Shown: piece by piece, positions 53,172-63,883 of the stretch
Layout: each line of letters opens with the position of its first letter
Position numbering within the stretch: the first letter of the stretch is position 1
Made by a program: the position numbers and the translations under genes
Assembly (NCBI GenBank): GCA_025558095.1
Contig: JAIVFI010000031.1
Coordinates: 496,001-560,000 of the forward strand
Reading direction: 5' to 3'
DNA from: Hyaloraphidium curvatum
Taxonomy: Eukaryota; Monoblepharomycota; Hyaloraphidiomycetes; Hyaloraphidiales; Hyaloraphidiaceae
Length of the DNA: 64,000 bases
The notes under the pieces: model-generated
Database searches by the model: none
The model's input: only the letters and a program-made list of their open reading frames with translations
What the model was told of the DNA's origin: nothing

Positions 53172-54035
53172 ATGGCCCCTCAAGTGACTGCGATTCCGCC
53201 GGGCGATGGCCGCTCCGTGCTGATTGTCACGGCGCACGCCGACGATGCGGCTCTCTTTCTGGGAGGCACCGTCGCGATGTGGGCGGTCCGGGGCTGGCGC
53301 GTCGTCCTCGTGCGCGTGACGGACGATCGCTGGGATTCCGTCGGCATCCCGGAGAAGGAGACGATCGAGGCGAACCGTCGCGAGTTTGAGGCGGCGGCCC
53401 GCGTCCTGGGTGTCGCCGAGACGGTGCACCTCGAGTACCCGACCGACACGCTCGGGGACGCGTCCGAGGTGCAGCTGCGGGAGAAGATCATCCGACTAGT
53501 GCGCACCCACCGACCGTACGCGTTGGTCACGTTCGACCCGTACTCGCACTACGGGGAGGACAACTACGATCACAAGCTCGTCGCGGGCGCGACGGACGAG
53601 GCCTTCTGGACGAGCCAGTTCGACAAGCACCACCCGGAGCATCATGAGCAGGGGCTCAAGCCTCATGGCTGCTTCGAACGCTGGTATTTCGGACGGAGGG
53701 TGACGGAGATTACCGACGTGATCGACATTTCGGAAACACTGGACCGCAAAGTCGAGGCGGCGAAATGCCACCGAACCCCTATGCGCAATTTCGTGAACCA
53801 GCTGCGGCTACAGGCCGACACGGGCGGATGGGACGTTCCCCTGTTGGACGAGGCCATGAAGGACGACGAAAAGCTGGACGCGCTGGTCGGGATGCTGTTC
53901 AGGGCCGGCAGCGAAAGAACGGGAGCCAAGTACGAGCTGCCGGCGGCCGAGGAGTTTCGGGTGGTTCGATTTGGAGGGCTACAAGGTCTGCTCGACATGT
54001 TCGGCGTAAAGCGTGCACAACAAGATCGTGTGTAG
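53172..54035 (+). CDS. PIG-L / LmbE-family zinc deacetylase
   Basis: Intron-free, 287 residues. N-terminal VLIVTAHADDAALFLGGTVA carries the family zinc/base motif (AHxDD), here with Ala in place of the usual Pro and Glu. Further family features are VRVTDDRWD, REFEAAARVLGV, HLEYPTDTLG, LVRTHRPYALVTFDPYSHYG and NYDHKLVAGATDEAFW, whose His is the third zinc ligand. Enzymes of this family remove N-acetyl groups from GlcNAc-phosphatidylinositol, mycothiol or chitin-like substrates. There is no membrane helix, so it is not the ER-bound PIG-L of GPI synthesis; a soluble LmbE-like enzyme is more likely. Its stop is only 32 bases from the end of the convergent glycosidase gene. Confidence 0.85.
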   Translation: MAPQVTAIPPGDGRSVLIVTAHADDAALFLGGTVAMWAVRGWRVVLVRVTDDRWDSVGIPEKETIEANRREFEAAARVLGVAETVHLEYPTDTLGDASEVQLREKIIRLVRTHRPYALVTFDPYSHYGEDNYDHKLVAGATDEAFWTSQFDKHHPEHHEQGLKPHGCFERWYFGRRVTEITDVIDISETLDRKVEAAKCHRTPMRNFVNQLRLQADTGGWDVPLLDEAMKDDEKLDALVGMLFRAGSERTGAKYELPAAEEFRVVRFGGLQGLLDMFGVKRAQQDRV

Positions 54036-54067
54036 CGACGAGAGACATAGATAAACGATTTGGTGAA

Positions 54068-56015
54068 CTAGTAGTGCTCCCACCATCCCTCCCACGGGTG
54101 CGAGATCCTGTACCCGCCGCGCCCGTCGATGACGCCCATGTCGTCTAAGTCCGCCACCAGCTCGGCTGCCTCCGCGGGCGTCGCCGCCGCGCGGTAGTCC
54201 CTGGCCGTGCCCTCCTCGAAATGGCGGTGCTCGAACCACTGGATGCCCCGCAGCAGCGGCATCTTCTTGAAAGTCTCGGGGTTGTACACCTGCCGCCGCC
54301 ACAGGTGCATCAGCTGGCCCCGGTTGGGACCCGTGGCATTGGCGGCGGTGAAGTAGGCGGCCGAGGTCTCGAACACGAAGAGGGGAAGGTTCTCGCGCTC
54401 GGCGAGCTGGTAGATCCCGTGGCCGTTGGTCCCGTAGGTACCCAGCAGGGCATCCGCGAAGCGCGTTGGCGGCGGAACCTCGTTGACGCCCCACGGAAAC
54501 TCGATGCCGTAGAAGTACAGCGAGATCCCGATCCAATCCACGTACTCGCGCCCCGGGAAGTAGGGCGTGTACGGGTTGTCCGTCGGATCCAACACCCCGT
54601 TGCCGTTGGTGTCCAGGAGCGGGTCGTAGGCGAGCGCGTCGCTCCAGTAGACATTGGCGCTGTTGAGCAAGAGGGCGACCGCGGTCTGTTTGGTGCGCCT
54701 CTTTATGGCGAGCGAGGTTGCCCGGAAGAAGGCCGTGTAGTTGGCAGGCTGGTGGCCATACTTATACCCTGGACGGATGTCAGCATGCTCCAGTGGCAGA
54801 GCTGGACAGAAACTCACAGAAGCCGTTCGGCTCGTGCCCGAGGGTAACGACCACGCCGACGCCACGAAGATTGACCTGCCGCATGCACTCAGCCAGGCCC
54901 TCCATCGCATACGGCGTCACCCTCGCCAGCCCCTCGGCGGGATCGCCCGGGCTCGCGGGTTCGTTGGGCATGGCAAAGAGGTTGAAGATCGGCGGATCCG
55001 TGGCGTTCACCTCCAGCAGCTGCGATGCCCACTGGTGGATGAGGTCCGCGCGGGGAAACCCGCGTCCAAAGACAATGTACGAGTTCCAGAGCGTCGGGAC
55101 GACATTGCCGGCCAGCTTCTCGACGTAGCCTTTTGGCGTTTCCTCCATCCAGTCGATTGAGGCGCCGTAGTGGAACTTGCCGGCCCCGGGATCGAACAAC
55201 GTGAGGCCCCTGGGCGGATCCGACGTACAGTTGGCGAGCGGGGAACCCAAAAGCACGACGTCCTTGATGTAAACCTCAGCGTTGGGCGGGAAGCCTTCAA
55301 AGGCGATGTGGGAGAGCCTGGGGTGGTAGTTGTCGTCGCCGTAGATCTTTCCGAGGTCCACGTAGACATTCTCCGTGAAGAGCGTCGACGTGGTCGCCGT
55401 TTCCGAGATGTTCGGGTTGACGCCGACGAATGTCGTCTCGCCGTGACGGACCGGATACCAATAACTTATGCCCGGTGCCGGCGGCGACGTGGAGTTGTCC
55501 GACGAAGCATTGACCGAGGACGGGCAGTTCCCCGTCAAGAAGCTAACGCCGTAGTTGACGTTCCAGGTGGTCGTGATTGTGAAGGCGAGCGCGGAGAAGT
55601 TCCGCATCGGGATTCGGCAGTTGAGTGGCGTCAGGAACCACGCCTTGCCTCCCGCAGTCTTGGGTTCAAGCTTCAACGCCCTCGAGGCGCCCGCAAGGTG
55701 ATAGGTGCCGGCCACGGCGTCGTCCGCGGGCGCCGACGCCAGCCTCATGTCCGAACCGTCGCGGGAATAGACCCACGGCAACCCAAGGCGGTTGGTGACC
55801 TGGGAAGGCGAATCCGATCCCGGCGACGAGGGAGGGGCGTAGTCCGGGAAGCTATCGAGGATGAAGTCGCGGCAAGGCGCGGCGGCCACGAGCGAGAACC
55901 CTGCGGCAGCGAGGGACGCGACCGCGACAGCGGCGAGCGTCACGCGGGCCAGTGTCCGAGCCTTGGCCGACGACAGCGCAGGCTGTGGTCCTCGCCGACC
56001 CCGGCTGGAGCGCAT
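54068..56015 (-). CDS. Secreted GH26-like glycoside hydrolase
   Basis: Two exons, 56015-54818 and 54768-54068, 632 residues. A basic N-terminus and hydrophobic segment (VTLAAVAVASLAAAGFSLVA) form a signal peptide or anchor. Residues 55-290 are beta-rich and may be a carbohydrate-binding module. The catalytic barrel starts near HYGASIDWMEETPKGYVEKL. The acid/base candidate is the Glu of TLGHEPNGFWYKYG, which spans the intron, and the nucleophile candidate is in LPLFVFETSAAY. REYVDWIGISLYFYG and QWFEHRHFEEG are further matches to GH26-type beta-mannanases. Some GH26 marks differ, so beta-mannanase activity is an inference. Several NxS/T sites are present. Confidence 0.7.
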
Positions 56016-56666
56016 CGTGGCCTATAAACGCCGCTATGGGCCCCCGGGACGCTGTCCGGATTTGTCGAGTCTAGTGTGGCTGGTTGACTTCGTTGCCGAC
56101 CCGGAATGGCAAGAAGAGACGATACCTACTCGACAGTTCGCTACGACGCAAAGCGCCAAATTCATCAGATTGCTGCTTTCATTGTTAAGATGCGAGCCCC
56201 GGCACTTGAACCACGATTGTGGGAGAGACTCTAAGGTCTCATCCTCCTGTCTTCGGCTCGGACTCCGCCAGACAAACGCTAGATAAGAGACGGATGGATG
56301 TGCTCCTTGTCGACCTTATGCTTTTCCGAGAGCTTTGCTGGCCGGAAGCTCCTGCTTGCGATCGCTCAATAGCTACGATCTCGGCTGATGCACGGACGGT
56401 CCTGTCCGCTTCGGCGCAAGAATCTGGCCACTCGTGATCCGGGTACCTCGCTCAGAGAGTTCGCTTTCCAGTGCAAGCCGTAGAGATCCCTCTGCGATAT
56501 GAGAAAGGGGTTGGCGGGAGACAGGTTCAATTGAAACAGGAGCCCGTTGCATCTCGTCCGCCTCCTCGCCGCTGTCCCCGGGCAACGCGAGAACTCACGT
56601 CACTCTCCACGCGAAAGAAGCGACGGAACACGTGAAGCCGGACCGCCTGCAGCAACGTGACCAGCG
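56016..56666. other. Divergent intergenic region, AT-richer
   Basis: Upstream of both the glycosidase and the next membrane-protein gene. It is visibly richer in A/T than the rest of the window. No gene or repeat recognised. Confidence 0.45.
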
Positions 56667-58163
56667 ATGGTGTTCTCGCCGGCGGAGCAGCTCTCGCTCT
56701 TCCCGGCTCTGGGGCAGCCTGTGCCCGACGCGGCGCCATGGCTCTGCGCCTCGCGTGCCGAGCGGGACGCGGCCGAGGCCGGACGCACGGCCCGGCCGCT
56801 GACGGTTCGAGGGCTGCGCGCCGCACTGGACGTTGTTCCCCCGCTCGGCACGCTGTTAGCGCTCGCCGAGGCGCTCCGCGATGCGGTCGGACGGCTGGCG
56901 GTGCGGCTCTTTGCCTACGACGTATTTCAGCTGGCCGTGTTTGCGTTCCTGTGGGCGTACGGCTTGCCGCTGTTCGGAGCCCGCAACCTGGCCGCCGCAC
57001 AGGCCGCGCATGTAATCAGGGTGGCCGGCTGGACTTTACCTATGTTTACCGTGGGCGTCCGCATGTGGTCCTTGCGCGACGCGACGGGGCACGCCGGAGA
57101 GCCGACAGTCGACGGCCACGGCTATGCTGGGCTTGCCAGATATGTTCAACTGACAGGACTGGATCGAGGCACATCAGGAGCCAAGGACGACCCGGAGAGT
57201 TCTGCTGGGCAAGCAGGCGCCTTGCTTGAGCACGACCCGGCAGACGACCTCTGCCCATGCCCAGTCTGCGCTCGCAGTCTGCTCGGGCGAAGCCGGACTT
57301 TCCTTCTGGGGCTTCTGGCCATAAACTTCCCATTGCTATCATTTGCTTACGTCCTCGCGGTGCTTTGGACGCCAGCAGTTACACTAGCTCCATCAGTGTG
57401 GGCTTCCGCGTGGTCGATTGGCCTGTGCGCGGTCTGTGCGGCCATGATCTTTCTACTTCTCGAGATGCAGATTCCCGTAGCATCCGCCGGCGTCCGCAAC
57501 GTCAATACCTTGGATCTCGAGCTCCGCCTTCGGCACCGCGCCGTCACAATCGCCCTGGACGACCTGCATTCCCGGCTCGCCCTCGCCGCATCTGTCGAGC
57601 CTGAGTCGGAACCCATCCTCCCACGCATCGACGAGGAGCCGTACGTGTCGCTGCACGGCCAGCTACTGTCGTCCTGGCGCACCGGCGCTGCCGACTTCTC
57701 TGCCCAAAACCGCGTGCACCTATCCGCCCTCGGAACGGAAGCGTTGGCCGCCATCATCTGCGCCGCGGCTGGAACATGCATCCCAGCAACCTACGTCGCT
57801 GGAGCCGCCTTCTGCCTCTGGATGCTCGCCCTCGCCGCGTACGGGGTCGCCGCCCGCAACCAGCAGCCCGAACGCGCCGCGGCACAGTACCGCACCGTCG
57901 CGCAGGAGCTCCTCGTGCTCTCCGCCTCTGTCCCCGCCGGCCGCGAGCGTCTCCGTGGGCTACTCGCCGCGCACGGGGGCATGCTGGCCTCTTTTGCGGG
58001 GCAGGAGGGGGCCAGGGCGAGGTTCTTTGGCGCCCACGTGACGTTCGGGTCCCTCAGGGGCTTGTTGGTGGGCTGTTTCACCGTCTTGGCGGGCTTATGG
58101 ACGCTGCTGCGGGCCGCGGGCGTCGGGTTGACGATGGATTTGGCATGTAGGGCGCCGAGCTGA
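56667..58163 (+). CDS. Multi-pass membrane protein of unknown function
   Basis: Intron-free, 498 residues. About eight hydrophobic helices are visible, including LAVRLFAYDVFQLAVFAFLW, TFLLGLLAINFPLLSFAYVL, SAWSIGLCAVCAAMIFLLLE, LAAIICAAAGTCIPATYVAG and LVGCFTVLAGLWTLLRAAGV. A soluble loop between helices contains a Cys pair (DLCPCPVCARSLLGRS), which could bind a metal. A cytoplasmic-looking segment of about 110 residues (LDLELRLRHRAVTIALDDLH onward) separates the two membrane blocks. Family not recognised. The start ATG is followed by a hydrophilic stretch, so no cleaved signal is expected. Confidence 0.65.
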   Translation: MVFSPAEQLSLFPALGQPVPDAAPWLCASRAERDAAEAGRTARPLTVRGLRAALDVVPPLGTLLALAEALRDAVGRLAVRLFAYDVFQLAVFAFLWAYGLPLFGARNLAAAQAAHVIRVAGWTLPMFTVGVRMWSLRDATGHAGEPTVDGHGYAGLARYVQLTGLDRGTSGAKDDPESSAGQAGALLEHDPADDLCPCPVCARSLLGRSRTFLLGLLAINFPLLSFAYVLAVLWTPAVTLAPSVWASAWSIGLCAVCAAMIFLLLEMQIPVASAGVRNVNTLDLELRLRHRAVTIALDDLHSRLALAASVEPESEPILPRIDEEPYVSLHGQLLSSWRTGAADFSAQNRVHLSALGTEALAAIICAAAGTCIPATYVAGAAFCLWMLALAAYGVAARNQQPERAAAQYRTVAQELLVLSASVPAGRERLRGLLAAHGGMLASFAGQEGARARFFGAHVTFGSLRGLLVGCFTVLAGLWTLLRAAGVGLTMDLACRAPS

Positions 58164-58338
58164 ACCACCTGACATGGTATGGCGAGCAGCCGGTGACATC
58201 CAGTCGATCTAAGCTCAGTCACCTTTCTTTTACGGCAGCTTTGGTGTGGGTCGGCCAAACGGCCAGTTGGTCCGACCCCGGCCCGACACGTTTCCCAAAT
58301 TCTGACGCCCTCTGCGGCCATCGCAGCCCCGACGTCCA

Positions 58339-60640
58339 ATGGATCCGCCGTATGCTCTTTTTGACGCGTCTTCCGGGGCTGACGGCCCCCGGCACGGGTT
58401 GGCCGCGGCCATGCCGAACCCCGGCGAAGGCCTGGTTCCCGACCTCCTGCCTTCGTTGCCGGCGGTCTCGACGGTCCAGCCCGATCCCCACTTCCGGCGC
58501 TCGCAGAATGGTTCCAGTCTGGCCATCAACATAGGGGAACAGGAGGAGCCGAACATCGCGAACGACGTGGTCCTGCGCACCGCCGACTCGGTCCCGGTGC
58601 TGAGGAAGCGCAAGCCTTCGCTGGTTCCCCCGGGGGGCCGCTCGGAGGACGAGGACTCCCCCCGGACGGCCTTACATTGCGCATTTGCAACGGAAGCGGG
58701 GAAGCCCGCCTCGCATTTGCAGGACCCAGGGACTCCCTCGCCCGAGGCGTCGGACTCGGACAGCTCGGACCCGGAAGCCGAGACCGCGCACGATCTGGCC
58801 CACCGCCCTCTCACTGCCGGTCCGAAGAGCACCTCCACAAGCAGGTCGGGCGGCTCTTTGGCTTCCACCGAGGGCGCCGTCCTTCGAGCGCACCGCTTCT
58901 TCCAGCGCCGCCTCGACTCCTTCCTCGCCAGCGACCTCTTTGCCAGACTCTACTCAATCTACTCGTCTGTGCGCGTGTGGGTTTGGCTGTGGACAACCCT
59001 ACACCTCGCGGTTCTCTCCGGCACGCTAATCCTCCTTCGCTTCGGCATCGGCATCACCCTCCCCGGCCTCGGATCCTTCAACCTCCTCCACGCCGCCTTC
59101 GGATACATCGGCAAGCTGTCCTTTACCCTCGCCGCCCTCTCCTGCCGCGCGACCGCCCTCTCTCACACCTCCTTCGCCCTCGTCTCGCGCCGGACAGGCG
59201 TGCCCCTGTCCGAAGTCGCCCGCCCCGCGTGGTCCCTGGATCCCGACGCCGGCCGCACCCTCCGCAGGCTCTCTCTGGCGTCGGTGGTCCTCCTAGAGAT
59301 CGCCCTGCTCGTGTTGTGCTATTTCCTTGAGTGGTTCCCGGCGGATTCACACTTGGGCCACTTTCCCTGCACAACGGCTTCTTACCCCGAAGCCCCGCAG
59401 TTCGAAGCGAGCCTGGGGGATTTCCTTCAGGGGTAGGTTAGCACTTTTGCTCCCCCAGAAAACGCCTCACGCTTCGCATCCCACAGCGACACGGACTTTG
59501 CGACGGTCTACAACTACGAGCTTCCCCTGATCGATGGGGTAGCGGGGGCCTGGGGTAGCGGGGGCCTGGGCTGCATGGCCCCTTTCTGCGCCCTCCTCAT
59601 CGTTTTCCGTCTCGGGGAGAGGGGTCGCCTACGCAGTCGGGGCGATCTGCACGGATCCCCGGCCCTCGGATGCGCCCCCTGGAAACGGGACAGAAGAGAC
59701 CAGGTTCTGGATCACCAACTCCCAGGACTGGGGCTCAATCTTCGTCGCCGATGTCGGGATCAAGATGCCGGCCGGGTCGCACTCTGTTCTTGCATGGGAG
59801 GACCGGGTGATCCTTCAAGCATGCCGCGTGACTATCGTCAGCGGCCGGGCCGAGTCGCTGACGTTTGCCTTTGTCGCCGACGAGTGGCAGATGGTCACGG
59901 GGGGGCAGATGCGGGAGCTCCGGGTGGGCGAGATTGCCATGACGCAGCGGATGCCGCCTCGGGAGCAATTTGCGTTCACCGAGGTGGCCGCGGAGCTCAG
60001 CGCAACGCACGTGGAGTGGTCCAACGTCACCGGGTGGATCGGCCGCGCCGTGCTCAACGTTTTTTCGAACGCGTCGTACGCTTCCACGCAAGGGGCAACC
60101 TTTTGCAACGTCCTGCAGTGGGCGACGCTGCCGGACGGGCTCTATCACCCCGAACTCACCTTCCGCGGGATCACGGCGGCGGTGGCCGCCCTGGGACACT
60201 ATGTGCTAATGCAGTACGACGGCTCCGTCGTCGGGGAATGCGTTTATTTTGGCGCCGACGGGGAAGGCGTCGTGGAAGTGCCCGCCTGGATCGGAGGCGT
60301 CACGACCGCCACCGTGGTCCTTTGCATGGTGGTCAGCGCGGCACAGTTGTTCTGGTGGATGGTGAGCTCGCAGGGTGGGCCGAGGTACGACCGAGCAGCG
60401 AGGCTGCTTTCGAGCCCGCTCCGGCTTCTTTACGACGCAAGGGAGTGGGTGCCGCGGGGCATGTCGGAGCTGAAGGACGAGGGGGTCGGCGAGGTGAACC
60501 TGACGCGGCGCTTCGGCGAGATCTTTGTGCGCTTCGGCGAGGACCGTCGGGCGCGGGGTGAGGACATCGGGAGGCTCGTCCTGGACGAGCCTAGAAGGGT
60601 AGTCGGTATCTCGACGAGGCGGAGCTACCGCAGCATGTAG
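58339..60640 (+). CDS. Membrane protein with large luminal domain, unknown function
   Basis: Exons 58339-59432, 59487-59554, 59622-60640; 726 residues. The N-terminal 200 residues are Ser/Asp/Pro-rich and probably cytoplasmic. Helices follow: VWVWLWTTLHLAVLSGTLIL, FNLLHAAFGYIGKLSFTLAA and SVVLLEIALLVLCYFLEWF. A 270-residue, Asn-X-Ser/Thr-containing luminal or extracellular domain (FWITNSQDWGSIFVADVGIK to CVYFGADGEGVV) is closed by a final helix, TTATVVLCMVVSAAQLFWWM, and an 85-residue charged tail. A 16-base tandem duplication sits on the second donor; only the downstream copy keeps frame. No family recognised. Confidence 0.65.
59536..59567. repeat. 16-base tandem duplication over a splice donor
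   Basis: Two exact copies of a GGGGTAGC-containing 16-base unit follow each other. Each copy offers the same GT donor, but the two positions differ by one reading phase. The downstream GT at 59555 is the one that joins in frame to the acceptor at 59621. Confidence 0.8.
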
Positions 60641-60804
60641 CGGCTCCGGCGGAGAAGTCCTGAGAATCATCTGCGCCGCATCCACTTGACTTCTCGCGAA
60701 AGGTAGCCGCTGTTTCGTCTTGGCCGGCCAAGTCGGTGATCCGCCTGCGAATCGCGAAACTCCGTCCTGCTGTCTCCCAGCTCACCTCGAGTCTCACCTC
60801 GAAA

Positions 60805-61892
60805 ATGCCGAACGCGCGCCGCGGTTCCGGCCCTGCGGCGCCGCTCGATGTGGTTCCCACGTCGCAGTCCGCGCTGCCGCTCTCCGACTACAGCCTGGGC
60901 ACGCACGCCGGCTCCGGTCGGCTCAAGGGCAAGCGGGTGCTCATCGTGGGCGGCGGCCAGCGCAAGTCGGGGCCGGCGCCCGAGGTCAAGGACGCGGCCG
61001 GCAACGTGATTCCGGTCATCGGCAACGGTCGGGCCGTCAGCCTGCTGGCCGCACGCGAGGGGGCGAGCGTGGCGGTCGCGGACAGGGACGCGTCGCTCGC
61101 AAAGGAGACTGCGGATCTGTGCCAGCGCGAGCACGGCGCGTCAAATCAGTGGTAAGCTTCCTAGGTTCCCGTCAGAAGCTTCAGGCGCGCTTTGCTGACC
61201 TCGAACGCGTGCCAGGGGCTCGCGGCACGTGTCGATTCAGGTCGACGCGACGGATGAGCGCGAGGTGGAACGAATGCTCGCCGAAGCGGTGCAGAAGCTG
61301 GGCGGGAAGCTCGACGGCATCGTCTGCAACGTCGGCGCAGCGTGGGGCGGTGGCCTCGGCGGAACGAGCGTCGAGCTGTGGGAGCGAACCATGGCCACCA
61401 ACCTCAAGTCGCATTTCCTCGTCTTGAAGCACTGCCGCAAGCATCTCAACTCCGACGCATCCATCATTCTGATCTCCTCGACTGCCGCCATCAGCCCCGG
61501 ATCCGGGTATCCCGCTTACCATGCCTCGAAGGCCGGCCTCAAAGGACTCCTGCTGCACGCTGCATCCGAGCTTTCCAACGCGGGGCTGAGGATCCGAGTC
61601 AATACGGTGTTGCCCGGCTTGATCGACACTCCCCTAGGGAGGGTCGGAAGCTCTGCTCGGCCGGAACGGGCTCGCACGGGCGTCCCCCTCGGACGCCAGG
61701 GCACCGGTTGGGACGTTGCGTGGGCCGTCTCGTGGCTCTTGTCGGGCGAGAGCAGCTACATCACCGGTTGGTCTGTCCGGTCGACTCCAACGCGCGCTCC
61801 TTACACTCCGGTGAAACTTCTCAGGCATCGAGCTCATCGTCGACGGCGGACTTTCGTCTATCGCACCTCGCGGAGTTCCCACGAAGCTCTGA
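60805..61892 (+). CDS. Short-chain dehydrogenase/reductase (SDR)
   Basis: Exons 60805-61151, 61216-61766, 61825-61892; 321 residues. Rossmann start GKRVLIVGGGQRKSG, then a roughly 15-residue insertion before GNGRAVSLLAAREGASVAV, which splits the usual TGxxxGxG motif as in a subset of fungal and bacterial SDRs. Other marks are GIVCNVGAAWGG (in place of NNAG), the catalytic Ser in ILISS, YPAYHASKAG with Tyr and Lys, RVNTVLPGLIDTPLG, and SYITGIELIVDGGLSSIAP after splicing. The C-terminus is PTKL, close to but not a canonical peroxisomal PTS1. It converges on the next SDR gene with a gap of 72 bases. Substrate unknown. Confidence 0.88.
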
Positions 61893-61964
61893 TGAATGGT
61901 ATCAGGAAGGCCTTCGGGCCTGTGGATCTGCATTTGTACATTCTTGACAAAAGTGATCTGAAAT

Positions 61965-63021
61965 TCATAGCTTCCCCCACTGCGCGATCGCCGTCGTCTT
62001 CCCCGTCCGGTGGTCGTAAACGTCCGTGCCTCGCGGAACAACCCTGATCGTTTGGCCTGCCATGGACTCGTCCTCAATGGCTCTGACCATCGCCTCGGTC
62101 ACAGCGTCGATAGTGACCATGTGCTTCTCCATCATCTTGGCGAAATCCGAGCCGAGGCCCCGAAGGAAGATGGGCGTCGGTGCGGCATTGGGGAGCACCA
62201 CGTTCACGCGAACGGCAGGGGCCAGATCGCCCAGGCAACGCGTGAAATGGATCACGGCGGCCTTGCCAGAGGCGCTGAAGAGCATAGGGCTTCTTCAGCA
62301 CCGGGCCGAGAAGAAAGCTCGAAAGCTACCCACTAAATCGGCTCCTTCTGCGGGATCAATCCGGCCATGCTGGCCGTGTTCACGACGACGAGCTTGGTGC
62401 CTCTCTTCTTTGCCTCGATGATGGCCAGTTCCGTCGCGTAAACCACGGCGTGGTAGTTGATCATGGTCATGCGGACAGCAGCGTCCGGTGAGACCGAGGT
62501 GTCCAGGTTGTCGACCGAGCGAGGCCAGCTGTCGTCGCCGATTCCGGCGTTCTGATTGAGATGAGAGCAACCGAGGAAGGTCAGCGCGTTAGGGATGAAA
62601 TGGGAGACAGAACGGAAACAGAACCAACATTCACGAGAACCTGAGCCCGGAAACGTCCCAATATCGGGTACCGCAGGGAAGAGCGGTAAAGAAGAAAGCC
62701 GTCCATGAGCGATGTCGGTCGCTAGCGGCGGCGTGGAAGACCCACGTCGAGGCCGCCAAAGTCCCGAACAGTTCCGAGGACCATCTCCTTCACTTCATCC
62801 ATTTTCGAGAGGTCCACCTTGCGGAAGTGGGCACTGCATCCCTGCTTCGACAGTTCCGCCGCGACGCCCTTCCCCAGCTCCTCCTGGACGTCCACGAGCA
62901 CGAGCGACTTCGGACTCCGTTTCGCGAGCTTCCTCGCCAAATCGGCACCGAATCCTGAAGCTCCACCCGTCACGACTATGACCTTGCCGGCCACATCGTA
63001 CTTCGATTTCAAGGAGGTCAT
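61965..63021 (-). CDS. Short-chain dehydrogenase/reductase, 15-PGDH-like
   Basis: Exons 63021-62746, 62551-62334, 62274-61965; 267 residues. Start MTSLKSKYDVAGKVIVVTGG with TGGASGFG, the NAD(P)-binding motif, then LVLVDVQEELG (an Asp-ended strand that favours NAD), GGLDNAGIGDD, VVVNTASMAGLIP and, after the second splice, PIYASGKAAVIHFTRCLG. An alternative AG 15 bases upstream (exon start 62289) is also in frame but gives YPMLFSASGK, which destroys YxxxK, so I use 62274. The first intron is 194 bases, long for this window. The pattern resembles the NAD-dependent 15-hydroxyprostaglandin-dehydrogenase type of SDR widespread in fungi. It ends WGKL. Confidence 0.88.
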
Positions 63022-63151
63022 GTCTGGAAGACGGGGGTGGTGTTTGGGAGGCAGCCGCTCGAAACTCGCCACCAAGGTGGAGCAATGAATGGAGATTGCA
63101 GAAGATTCATCAAAGACTACAAGAGGGCTACTGAAGATGGTTTAAGAACGA

Positions 63152-63883
63152 TCACTCGAGGTCCTTGGCTTCCTCGGCGACCTCCTTGATGACTTCTTCC
63201 TGCAGTGCGAACAGATCATCAGCTTCCGGGGCACGATCGCTGCGACACAACGTACCCCGACGTCTTCGTCCCCCTCGTCTTCCTCCTGGTCGTCGAAAGG
63301 AGCGCCTTCGTCCTCCTCGCCGAGATCTTCTTCGCCCACGGCGATGTCGAAGGCGGCACCTTCTTTCGCGGCGCTCTGCCCGGCCACCTTCTCCGATCTG
63401 GCGCCGGACGGCCCGCCGGCACGAGCATTCTTGGATCCACTCTTGCTTTTGCCTCCCTTCTTTCCTCCGGCACCGCCGGACTTGCCGCTGGCCTCGGGGT
63501 AGTTTTCCTCGCGTTCGACGGCCTCCTGCGTGATCTCGAGCGCCTTTCCGGTCCTCTTTTCGTGAATCTCCGAGGCCTGGAGGCGATGGAAGCCACGTTA
63601 AATCGTGACGAGTGGACGCCATCCATGGGACGCGACCTTCTGCGCCGACTCCATGCGCGCCTCGATAGAGCGATCGCCACGGTGCGAGGCGGCGACGTAT
63701 GACCTCTCGCGGTTCTCGTCCTTAGTCCTCTGAAGGCACGACGGCGTGCGGTGAGGCTGATGGCCGGATGGAAGGACTCCGCCGCGCCACCTCTTCGTTC
63801 CTTTTCCCCTCGGCCGTTGTCCCGCGCGCGACCGTGGAGGACTCGGGCCCGACTTCCTCGCCGTAAGCCTTCTCGCCGCTCAT
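63152..63883 (-). CDS. Small charged protein with conserved fungal RS-D-RSxEAR motif
   Basis: Four exons: 63883-63791, 63729-63637, 63576-63256, 63199-63152, all joined in phase 0; 184 residues. The N-terminus is MSGEKAYGEEVGP. The middle reads ERSYVAASHRGDRSIEARME then SAQKASEIHEKRTGKALEIT. From memory, this AASRRxDRSxEARxESARxASEIHKKRTGK pattern recurs in uncharacterised proteins of filamentous fungi. A Gly/Lys/Ser-rich linker and an acidic C-terminus (EEDLGEEDEGAPFDDQEEDE) follow. No enzyme domain is seen; a nuclear or chromatin role would fit but is not shown. A run of CAG/CTG lies just upstream of the ATG. Confidence 0.75.

Noticed and set aside
62275-62289. Upstream acceptor for the last exon of the second SDR gene
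   Set aside because: It would replace the catalytic YxxxK with YPMLFSASGK; the downstream acceptor restores the family motif.
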